Positions 1-5,437 of a stretch of DNA of 6,594 bases are shown here, piece by piece. The DNA lies in contig CAJWZI010000084.1 of the NCBI GenBank assembly GCA_913049615.1, positions 1 through 6,594 of the forward strand, written 5' to 3'. Source of the DNA: an uncultured Alphaproteobacteria bacterium. Lineage in GTDB: Bacteria; Pseudomonadota; Alphaproteobacteria; GCA-2731375. Made by a program: the position numbers and the translations under genes. Position 1 is the first letter of the stretch. The number at the start of each line of letters is the position of its first letter. The notes under the pieces are model-generated. The model was not told the origin of the DNA, ran no database searches, and was given only the letters and a program-made list of their open reading frames with translations.

Positions 1-103
1 CAATATCTACTCCTTCGGTAGCGAGCCGTTCCGCGATAGCTCGACCAATACCGCGTGTACCGCCGGTTACTAAAGCTTTCTTGCCCTTCAGACCCAAATC
101 CAT
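1..103 (-). CDS. Short-chain dehydrogenase/reductase (SDR), N-terminal fragment
   Basis: On the reverse strand an ATG at 103-101 opens a frame that runs off the left edge, giving 34 residues. They begin [20 protein letters not shown], which is the first beta strand and glycine-rich TGxxxGIG nucleotide-binding motif of classical SDR enzymes, followed by the usual helix ([11 protein letters not shown]). SDRs are soluble NAD(P)(H)-dependent oxidoreductases acting on alcohols, sugars, steroids or acyl thioesters; the substrate cannot be told from this part. The start is supported by a GGGGG stretch (reverse strand, about 110-114) some 7 bases upstream. The gene is divergent from the epimerase-like gene at 340 and shares its 236-bp control region, so it may belong to the same regulon (inference). 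A FabG-like role cannot be excluded. Confidence 0.88.
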   Translation of the reverse strand, partial: MDLGLKGKKALVTGGTRGIGRAIAERLATEGVDI

Positions 104-123
104 TTGATTCCCCCAAAATTAAG

Positions 124-166
124 TTGGTCGCAGTCTAGCATTGACCAAGACACTTGGGTCTAGCAT
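124..166. promoter_or_regulatory. Inverted and direct repeats, candidate operator in divergent region
   Basis: TTGGTC at 124-129 and GACCAA at 143-148 form a perfect 6-bp inverted repeat with a 13-base spacer. The second half also pairs with the following CTTGGGTC (153-160) around the 3-base loop ACA, with one bulged G. The 9-mer GTCTAGCAT occurs at 133-141 and again at 158-166, 25 bp apart. The cluster lies 21-63 bp upstream of the SDR start, where a repressor or activator of that gene could bind. It is read from sequence alone; no regulator is known. Confidence 0.35.
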
Positions 167-214
167 GAATTTGAATTAGTCCCCGAAGCCTACTTAATCT
201 CAGGGGGGCGGTGG

Positions 215-226
215 TTAACATGTTAA
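215..226. promoter_or_regulatory. 12-bp perfect palindrome, candidate operator
   Basis: TTAACATGTTAA is an uninterrupted perfect palindrome in the middle of the divergent intergenic region, about 114 bp before the epimerase-like gene and 112 bp from the SDR gene. Such symmetry fits a dimeric regulator site, but an AT-rich 12-mer can arise by chance. Confidence 0.3.
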
Positions 227-292
227 ATTTGTCAAACTGAGAAATTGCAAAGCGCGATGTTGCTGCCTATTCCGCGGTATTTGTTATGGCGT

Positions 293-298
293 TATAAT
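293..298 (+). promoter_or_regulatory. Candidate -10 element for the epimerase-like gene
   Basis: A consensus TATAAT lies 41 bases before the start codon at 340, which would leave a leader of about 35 bases. The hexamer 17 bp upstream (TTCCGC, 270-275) is a poor -35 match, so the promoter would need an activator or is only a chance match. Confidence 0.3.
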
Positions 299-339
299 TG
301 AGGTGCTAGAAACTACAGACAATTTGGAATAGCCATCGC

Positions 340-1386
340 ATGAATGAAATTTTGCGGTTTGGGGAATTTCCCAAGAAATTTTCTAGCGAGGCAATGCTTG
401 ATGAATTCATGACCCGGCCTAGCCAGGATTTGGTCGATGATCTAGCGACGTTGGATGGCGATATCATGGTGTTAGGCGTAGGCGGTAAAATGGGTCCAAC
501 CCTCGCGCGTCTGGCTAAGCGGGCTGCACCGAATAAGCGAATAATTGGTGTTGCCCGCTTTTCTGAAACGGGCCTGTTTGAAAAATTGCAAAGCCATAAT
601 GTTGAACCCATCAAATGTGATTTGTTGGATAGAGGCGTCGTAGCGTCATTGCCAGATATTAAGAACATTATATTCATGGCGGGCCGCAAATTTGGCTCCA
701 CAGGTGCCGAAGACATGACCTGGGCGATGAACGTCCATGCTCCTGCCATTGTAGCGGAACGGTTCCGTACCTCTAACATCGTCAGTTTTTCTACTGCTTG
801 TGTTTATCCGTTCGTCTCAATCTTTTCGCAGGGTGCTCGTGAAGATGGGCCTCTAACCCCCCCGCCGGGTGAATACGCCAATTCCTGTGTTGGCAGGGAG
901 CGGGTGTTTCAGCACTTTTCCAACCAGTATGGTACACTGGGTCGCAGCATACGCCTTAGTTATGCGATCGATATGCGCTATGGAGTGCTGTATGATGTAG
1001 CAACCAAGATTTGGGCTGGCCAAGCCGTCGACTTGAGTATGGGTCACGTCAACGTGATCTGGCAAGGTGACGCCAACGCGCAGGCCTTGCGCGCCCTGTG
1101 CCATTGTACGACGCCCCACAGTGCACTGAATGTAACAGGACCAGAGGTCGTGGCTATTTCCTGGTTGGCCAAAGAATTTGCTGAGCGTTTCGGTAAAGAA
1201 GTTATGCTAAAGGGTGAACCGGCACAGGAGGCCTGGCTGATCAACACGGCCAAGGCAGAGAGCCTGTTTGGATATCCCATGATTTCATTGCTTCAAATGG
1301 TCGATTGGGTTGCAGAATGGGTGGCTCGTAACGGCGCATCGCGGGGTCAGCCCACCCATTTTGAAGTGCGGGATGGCAATTATTGA
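340..1386 (+). CDS. NAD-dependent epimerase/dehydratase-like protein (extended SDR fold)
   Basis: The 348-residue protein has a leader of about 40 residues, then a Rossmann strand with the dinucleotide motif GVGGKMG (46-52), a second-strand region ending in VARFSE (71-76), the CDLLD stretch (93-97) typical of extended SDRs, and IIFMAGRKFGS (110-120), where these enzymes contact the cofactor. Ser151/Thr152 (SFSTACVYP) sit at the catalytic Ser/Thr position and Tyr179 begins YANSCVGRER. The lysine expected four residues after the tyrosine is Cys183; Arg186 is the nearest basic residue. From memory, relatives share the YxxSCxGRER form, so this is probably a subfamily trait rather than decay. The likely role is redox, epimerisation or dehydration of a sugar-like substrate, unidentified. 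An in-frame TAG at 307-309 makes 340 the first ATG; the ribosome site is weak (GGAA, 326-329). The 3' end overlaps the acetyltransferase gene by 14 bp, suggesting cotranscription. Confidence 0.85.
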   Translation: MNEILRFGEFPKKFSSEAMLDEFMTRPSQDLVDDLATLDGDIMVLGVGGKMGPTLARLAKRAAPNKRIIGVARFSETGLFEKLQSHNVEPIKCDLLDRGVVASLPDIKNIIFMAGRKFGSTGAEDMTWAMNVHAPAIVAERFRTSNIVSFSTACVYPFVSIFSQGAREDGPLTPPPGEYANSCVGRERVFQHFSNQYGTLGRSIRLSYAIDMRYGVLYDVATKIWAGQAVDLSMGHVNVIWQGDANAQALRALCHCTTPHSALNVTGPEVVAISWLAKEFAERFGKEVMLKGEPAQEAWLINTAKAESLFGYPMISLLQMVDWVAEWVARNGASRGQPTHFEVRDGNY

Positions 1387-2215
1387 TGATTTGATTTGGT
1401 CTCCCTTGACGGACGCTGATGTAGATGACGCCGTTTGCTTGAATACGGAGGCTGGCTGGAACCAAACTGCCACTGATTGGCAGTTCATGTTGGACCACGG
1501 GGAGGGTACCGGTGTACGAGGCGATGCCCTAATTGCTACATCAATGCTGCTGCCCCAAGGGGATCGGTTCGCCTGGATTGCCATGATCCTTGTTACCAGC
1601 GCTTGGCAGCGCCGGGGTCTGGCTGGTGGTTTAATGCGTCGTTGCATAGACCGGGCGCAAGAGATGGACCTAATTGCCGGCCTAGATGCCACCGAAGCGG
1701 GAAGAAAAATTTATCTGCCTATGGGGTTTAGGGATATTTATCCCTTGAGCCGTTGGCAGATGGATGCGCCAGTGGGACACATGCACGACGGTGTGCGGTT
1801 GATGGAGCAAGACGATCTCGATGCCGTTGTGGCATTTGACCGAGCAGTAGCTGGGGTGGATAGACGTGCCCTGCTGACGCATCTTCAGCGCCGCTGTCCG
1901 GAGCGTGCTTTTGTTCTGGAAGATAACGGCGAATTGATTGGTTTGGTGCTGGCTCGAGATGGGCGATTGGCCACCCAAATTGGGCCTTTAACGGCTAGGT
2001 CCCAGGAAGAAGCATTGGCTTTGTTAGACAGTGTTTTATCCCAAGGCGGACCGGCATTCTTAGATGCGGGCGATCACCAAACTGATTTGGCAGTTTGGCT
2101 GGGTAAGACTGGTTTTTCTAGGCAACGGAGTTATATGCGCATGCTATTGGAAAAGGATGACCCAATAGATGATCCAGCTCATGTTTTCCTGATAGCTGGT
2201 CCAGAACTGGGATAG
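1373..2215 (+). CDS. GNAT-family N-acetyltransferase with two GNAT-like domains
   Basis: The 280-residue protein is a soluble acetyltransferase predicted to use acetyl-CoA. Residues 1-130 form an N-terminal GNAT domain: beta strand WIAMILVT (68-75), the acetyl-CoA pyrophosphate loop QRRGLAG (79-85), helix, then YLPMGF (114-119), a common end of the fold. Residues about 138-260 resemble the C-terminal GNAT-like domain often fused to this type (Acetyltransf_18): FDRAVAGVDRRALL (155-168), a strand GELIGLVLARDG (186-197), and LDAGDHQTDLAVWLGKTGF (230-248). The acceptor is unknown. The start at 1373 is preferred to the in-frame ATG at 1310, because homology-like sequence begins there and TGAAG (1362-1366) lies 6 bases upstream. 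Overlap with the preceding gene (ATGGCAATTATTGA) suggests translational coupling. An acetyltransferase in a sugar-type operon could modify an intermediate or detoxify one (inference). Confidence 0.85.
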   Translation: MAIIDDLIWSPLTDADVDDAVCLNTEAGWNQTATDWQFMLDHGEGTGVRGDALIATSMLLPQGDRFAWIAMILVTSAWQRRGLAGGLMRRCIDRAQEMDLIAGLDATEAGRKIYLPMGFRDIYPLSRWQMDAPVGHMHDGVRLMEQDDLDAVVAFDRAVAGVDRRALLTHLQRRCPERAFVLEDNGELIGLVLARDGRLATQIGPLTARSQEEALALLDSVLSQGGPAFLDAGDHQTDLAVWLGKTGFSRQRSYMRMLLEKDDPIDDPAHVFLIAGPELG

Positions 2216-2508
2216 GTTTGAACCGAACTGCGTCATATTGAGATTGTTCCGCCTGAAAAGGAGAGTTGCCAATAAACAGTGCTGCTAATCTATTCAGTAA
2301 AGCTAACAAAGGTTGGACTTGGCTCACTTCGCGAGGCCTGACTAAATATCCGCGATGCCTGCAGCTAATATTAAGCCAGATTAGTAAATACAACTTCGCA
2401 AGTAGCTGAAGGTTCGCAGAATGTTAAAGGAATTCGGTCTGTAAGTGTTTGCATTCCGGTTAGCCGAAGGTAATCTGTGACTGGCATAACCTGTCAGGAG
2501 GTTAAGAA
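2216..2508. other. Intergenic gap with no convincing gene
   Basis: This 293-bp gap has no open frame with a credible start on either strand and no clear terminator: the stem GGCTC/GAGGCC near 2321-2338 has a bulge and is not followed by a T run. A weak promoter-like pair, TTGCAT (2449-2454) and TAATCT (2471-2476) with a 16-bp spacer, precedes the next gene, but each hexamer matches consensus at only about three positions. Confidence 0.4.
2487..2504 (+). promoter_or_regulatory. Strong ribosome binding site inside a small hairpin
   Basis: AGGAGG (2496-2501) lies 7 bases before the ATG at 2509, a near-ideal Shine-Dalgarno sequence, and fixes that start. The same bases fall in an inverted repeat: TAACCT (2487-2492), loop GTCAGG, AGGTTA (2499-2504). 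In mRNA this would pair half of the ribosome site and put the other half in the loop. The stem is short, with only two G-C pairs. Confidence 0.5.
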
Positions 2509-2814
2509 ATGGCTGCCTATTTGATCGTCCGTGCTGAGGTCGATTCTTCTGTGAGGGATACTTTTGATACTTGGTACGAAAGCGAACATCTGCCCGATGC
2601 CCTGAAGGCTTTTAACGCACTCAGCGCAAAACGCGGTTGGAGTAGCGTGGAAGCGAATGTCCATATTGCATTCTATGAATTCGCGGATCTGGATGCAGCT
2701 AACACCTTGATTAATTCGGATATTTTAAAGAGTTTTATTGCTGAATTTGATCGACACTGGGCTGGTAAAGTCGATCGGACGAGGGAATTGGTTGAGTTCT
2801 CGCAAGTGATCTGA
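2509..2814 (+). CDS. Small dimeric alpha/beta-barrel protein (EthD/DUF4286-like), function unknown
   Basis: The 101-residue soluble protein has the ferredoxin-like beta-alpha-beta-beta-alpha-beta pattern of the dimeric alpha/beta-barrel superfamily: strand AYLIVRAEV (3-11), a helix leading to WYESEHLPDALKAF (22-35), strands around KRGWSSV (41-47) and NVHIAFYEFADL (50-61), a long helix (62-81) and a final strand RELVEFSQV (92-100). The WYxxEHLP segment, with His27, resembles the conserved helix end of EthD and DUF4286 proteins. No catalytic assignment is possible. In sugar operons, proteins of this size and fold can act as mutarotases (for example the L-rhamnose mutarotase RhaM), but I see no specific RhaM signature. 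The gene stands 293 bp after the acetyltransferase and 219 bp before the aldolase-like gene, so it may have its own promoter. Confidence 0.75.
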   Translation: MAAYLIVRAEVDSSVRDTFDTWYESEHLPDALKAFNALSAKRGWSSVEANVHIAFYEFADLDAANTLINSDILKSFIAEFDRHWAGKVDRTRELVEFSQVI

Positions 2815-2913
2815 TTTTTAATTACTGAGGTAAGGATAAGACAGCGTCGGGAATATTTTATCGCGGCTCTATAGCCCTTTAATCCTAGTTTCTCAATTTC
2901 AACGGTAAATCCT

Positions 2914-2919
2914 TATAAT
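2914..2919 (+). promoter_or_regulatory. Candidate -10 element before the DapA-like gene
   Basis: A perfect TATAAT lies 114 bases before the start at 3034, within an AT-rich stretch. No good -35 hexamer stands 16-18 bp upstream (TCTCAA at a 17-bp spacing), so this is only a candidate. If real, transcription would pass through the palindrome at 2965-2980. Confidence 0.3.
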
Positions 2920-2958
2920 TATTAGTAATTTTGGATAGCTGTCGAAGCTTAAAATAGA

Positions 2959-2986
2959 TCTCGACTAACTGTGTAGTTAGCTGCGA
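2959..2986. promoter_or_regulatory. Palindrome in the leader of the DapA-like gene, candidate operator
   Basis: CTAACT (2965-2970) and AGTTAG (2975-2980) are perfect inverted copies around the 4-base centre GTGT; extending to 12-base arms still matches at 9 of 12 positions. The site lies 47-75 bp before the start codon and just downstream of a TATAAT, a common place for a repressor operator. No T run follows, so it is not an intrinsic terminator. Confidence 0.4.
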
Positions 2987-3033
2987 TGTGATTTGGAAAC
3001 TACGGCGATTTCTTAAAAAGCCCAGGGGAACGG

Positions 3034-4095
3034 ATGTCTTTGCATCGAGAAGAATTGCCTAAAGAGGTGATCACTCTGCTGCGCCGGGGTGTGGTAATAC
3101 CAGCTCATCCCCTGGCATTGACCGAACACCGTAATCTCGATGACCGTTACCAGCAGGCCTTAAGCCGGTACTACATAGATGCCGGGGCAGGAGGCTTGGC
3201 GGTGGGGGTTCATGCCACACAATTCGGAATACGCGATGCAGGTCTGTATGAGCCTGTCCTTCGTATGGCGTCGGAAACCGTGGCCGACTGGACGGACGAA
3301 ACCAAAATCATGATTGCCGGGCTGGTGGGATCAACCAAACAGGCACTTGCCGAAGCAGATGTTGCGCTAGGCCTTGGGTATCACGCGGGGCTGTTAAGTC
3401 TGGCTGCATATAAAGGTTCCAATGAGGATGAAATAATTGCCCATTGTCGTGCCGTTGCCGATCGCATGCCCTTGATCGGGTTCTTTCTGCAACCCGCTGT
3501 TGGCGGTATTTTACTGTCGTCAAATTTCTGGCGGCGCTTTGCGACCATCGATAACGTTATCGCAATTAAAGTTGCACCATTTAATCGCTATCACACTTTG
3601 GATGTAATACGTGGTGTGGTTGCTGCCGAAGCGGAAAACCGTATTAGCCTTTACACCGGCAATGATGATCACATCTTACTGGACTTGCTGACCCCCTATG
3701 CTTTGAAACGGGGTGATGACGAGGTTCTAGTAGGCTTTAAAGGCGGTCTGTTAGGGCATTGGAGCGTATGGGTTAAGCCGGCTGTCAATTATTTGGCCCA
3801 TGCACATAGCGCCATTGCAGCCGGTACAATCGATATGAAATTGCTGCAATTGGATAGCCAAATTACTGATGCCAACGGCGCCCTGTTTGATGTGGCTCAT
3901 AATTTTGCGGGCTGTATCTCTGGGTGTCATGAAGTTCTACGGCGCCAAGGTTTGATGCGGGGTATTTGGTGCTTGAACCCCGATGAAAAACTTAGCCCCG
4001 GTCAGGCTGCGGAATTAGACCGAGTAATTGACCACTATCCGCATTTGTGTGATGACGATTTCGTTACTCAAAATCTGGAACTTTGGTTGGAGTGA
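3034..4095 (+). CDS. Dihydrodipicolinate synthase/N-acetylneuraminate lyase superfamily protein (DapA-like aldolase)
   Basis: The 353-residue protein, longer than typical DHDPS (about 290-300), is a predicted cytoplasmic class I aldolase/lyase. Marks of the TIM barrel are VVIPAHPLALT (20-30) in the first strand, AGAGGLAVGVHATQFGIRD (50-68) in the second, GFFLQPAVGG (149-158), and VIAIKVAPFNRY (175-186), where Lys179 is the expected Schiff-base lysine. LYTGNDDHILLDLL (206-219) follows. It is not a lysine-biosynthesis DapA: the GTTGE-type motif is replaced by GVHATQ (58-63), and the residue aligned with the catalytic tyrosine of DHDPS (Tyr133 in the E. coli enzyme) is Phe151. The family reaction would be retro-aldol cleavage or dehydration of a 2-keto sugar acid, substrate unknown. 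The start has AGGGG (3024-3028) five bases upstream. The Gfo/Idh and DUF993 genes follow, supporting a catabolic role. Confidence 0.87.
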   Translation: MSLHREELPKEVITLLRRGVVIPAHPLALTEHRNLDDRYQQALSRYYIDAGAGGLAVGVHATQFGIRDAGLYEPVLRMASETVADWTDETKIMIAGLVGSTKQALAEADVALGLGYHAGLLSLAAYKGSNEDEIIAHCRAVADRMPLIGFFLQPAVGGILLSSNFWRRFATIDNVIAIKVAPFNRYHTLDVIRGVVAAEAENRISLYTGNDDHILLDLLTPYALKRGDDEVLVGFKGGLLGHWSVWVKPAVNYLAHAHSAIAAGTIDMKLLQLDSQITDANGALFDVAHNFAGCISGCHEVLRRQGLMRGIWCLNPDEKLSPGQAAELDRVIDHYPHLCDDDFVTQNLELWLE

Positions 4096-4155
4096 TGCCT
4101 GTTCCTTTAAATTTGTCATGTACATCACGGAGTTATTGGACTGGTAAGCTTGGTT

Positions 4156-4183
4156 TTGCCCGAACAGGACGGTGCTCGATAAC
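4156..4183 (+). promoter_or_regulatory. Candidate promoter before the Gfo/Idh gene
   Basis: TTGCCC (4156-4161) and GATAAC (4178-4183) are separated by 16 bp and each matches consensus at four of six positions. The -10 overlaps the first copy of the direct repeat, so a protein bound there would block it. Weak evidence. Confidence 0.25.
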
Positions 4184-4248
4184 ATGCTTACCCATTCAGA
4201 TAGATTCAAAATTCTGGTGAAGAGGCGGAAAGGGCTCGATATCATGCT
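4174..4248. repeat. Pair of 15-bp direct repeats 60 bp apart, candidate regulator sites
   Basis: GCTCGATAACATGCT (4174-4188) and GCTCGATATCATGCT (4234-4248) differ at one base and start exactly 60 bp apart. Both lie in the 188-bp gap before the Gfo/Idh gene, ending 95 and 35 bases before its start. A spacing near a whole number of helical turns is consistent with cooperative binding, but could also reflect a small local duplication; the flanks do not match. Confidence 0.45.
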
Positions 4249-4283
4249 CGTCGCTTCTGCTAATTGTTAGGGATGTTGTAAGT

Positions 4284-5435
4284 ATGGGTGAGAAACGTCT
4301 GGGCATCATCATGAATGGCGTCACTGGCCGTATGGGCAAAAACCAACATTTAATTCGCTCGATCTTGGAAATTATGAAGGCGGGCGGTTTGGAATTAGCC
4401 GACGGGGACCGCGTTATGCCCGATCCTATATTGGTGGGCCGAGATGCGGCGCGAGTTGGTGCATTAGCGCGAGAACATGGGCTCGACCGGTGGACCGATG
4501 ATTTGGATGCCGCCATGGATAATCCGGACGACACCCTATTTTTTGACGCTGCGACAACTCAAGCTCGAGCGAGTTTATTGTCCAAGGCCATTAATGCCGG
4601 CAAAGATATTTATTGTGAAAAGCCAACTGCTGACAATCTAGCGGACGCTTACGCCATCTATAAAAAGGCTAAGGCCGCTGGGATAAAACATGGTGTGGTA
4701 CAAGATAAATTATGGCTACCCGGAATACGGAAACTAAAATACCTGATCGATGCTGGTTTCTTCGGCCGTATCCTGTCGGTCCGGGGCGAGTTTGGTTATT
4801 GGGTATTTGATGGCGAACTGCGACCGGCCCAGAGGCCCTCTTGGAACTACAAGAAAAGCGAAAGCGGCGGCATCATACTGGATATGCTGTGCCACTGGCG
4901 CTATGTCCTGGACGGCACCTTTGGTGCGGTGAGGGCCGTCAGCTGTTTAGGGGCCACGCACATTCCAAAACGAAGGGACGAACATAACCAACCTTACGAG
5001 GCAAATGTGGACGACGCGGCCTATGCCACATTCCAGTTAGAGGGGGACATTGTAGCCCATTTCAATTCGTCTTGGTGCACCCGGGTCCGCAGGGACGATC
5101 TATTGACCCTGCATGTAGACGGCACCAACGGATCAGCCGTGGCTGGTCTTCGGCGCTGTCGGACACAATCCTTGGCCGAAACGCCACTGCCAGTCTGGAA
5201 CCCGGATATATCACCCACGATTGATTATAATGATGGTTGGGAGGAGGTTCCCGATCCCCTGCAATACGACAATGCCTTCAAGGCGCAGTGGGAATTATTT
5301 ATTCACCATTTGTACGATGGCGCGGCCTTTCCCTGGGACTTGCTAGCCGGCGCAAAGGGGGTGCAACTCGCGGAATTGGGCCTTCAAAGCTGGTCCGAGA
5401 GCCGCTGGTTGCAAGTGCCAGATTTGGAAACCTGA
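4284..5435 (+). CDS. Gfo/Idh/MocA-family NAD(P)-dependent oxidoreductase
   Basis: The 383-residue protein is a predicted cytoplasmic dehydrogenase of the glucose-fructose/inositol dehydrogenase family. Its Rossmann domain begins LGIIMNGVTGRMGKNQ (6-20); the glycine motif GVTGRMG resembles that of DapB more than the usual Gfo/Idh GxGxxG. FFDAATTQARASLLSKAINAGK (86-107) leads to the family hallmark YCEKPTA (110-116), where Lys113 is the conserved lysine next to the nicotinamide. The C-terminal domain carries GGIILDMLCHWRYVLD (195-210), giving Asp200 and His204 at the family's catalytic D-x3-H positions. Length and motifs look intact. Substrates of the family are sugars, cyclitols and their derivatives, usually oxidised or reduced at one hydroxyl; the exact one is unknown. 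The ATG at 4284 has only a distant AGGGA (4269-4273) as ribosome site. DUF993 starts 2 bp after the stop, so the two are almost surely cotranscribed. Confidence 0.9.
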   Translation: MGEKRLGIIMNGVTGRMGKNQHLIRSILEIMKAGGLELADGDRVMPDPILVGRDAARVGALAREHGLDRWTDDLDAAMDNPDDTLFFDAATTQARASLLSKAINAGKDIYCEKPTADNLADAYAIYKKAKAAGIKHGVVQDKLWLPGIRKLKYLIDAGFFGRILSVRGEFGYWVFDGELRPAQRPSWNYKKSESGGIILDMLCHWRYVLDGTFGAVRAVSCLGATHIPKRRDEHNQPYEANVDDAAYATFQLEGDIVAHFNSSWCTRVRRDDLLTLHVDGTNGSAVAGLRRCRTQSLAETPLPVWNPDISPTIDYNDGWEEVPDPLQYDNAFKAQWELFIHHLYDGAAFPWDLLAGAKGVQLAELGLQSWSESRWLQVPDLET

Positions 5436-5437
5436 TT

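Noticed and set aside
181..208. CCCC (181-184) to GGGGGG (203-208) hairpin as a terminator or riboswitch part
   Set aside because: A single short stem with an 18-base loop, no T run and no other conserved elements recognisable.
306..779. Antisense open frame of 157 codons over the epimerase-like gene
   Set aside because: It is opposite a well-supported gene with clear motifs; its own translation shows no recognisable domain or plausible ribosome site.
1310..1372. Longer acetyltransferase starting at ATG 1310
   Set aside because: The extra 21 residues are an out-of-frame reading of the epimerase-like gene's conserved 3' end; the ATG at 1373 has a better placed ribosome site and starts where GNAT-like sequence begins.
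2266..2409. Short TTG-initiated frame (47 codons) after an AAGGAG
   Set aside because: The AAGGAG is only 2 bases from the TTG, too close for normal initiation, and the peptide has no recognisable features.
3034..4095. Assignment as dapA (lysine biosynthesis)
   Set aside because: The protein is about 55 residues too long, lacks the GTTGE motif, has Phe at the catalytic tyrosine position and sits with Gfo/Idh and DUF993 genes.
4092..4128. GTGATG/CATCAC inverted repeat as a terminator after the DapA-like gene
   Set aside because: The 6-bp stem has a 25-base loop and no T run follows.
4098..4168. CCTGTTC/GAACAGG inverted repeat across the 188-bp gap
   Set aside because: The arms are only 7 bp and 57 bases apart with no extension; chance is an adequate explanation.
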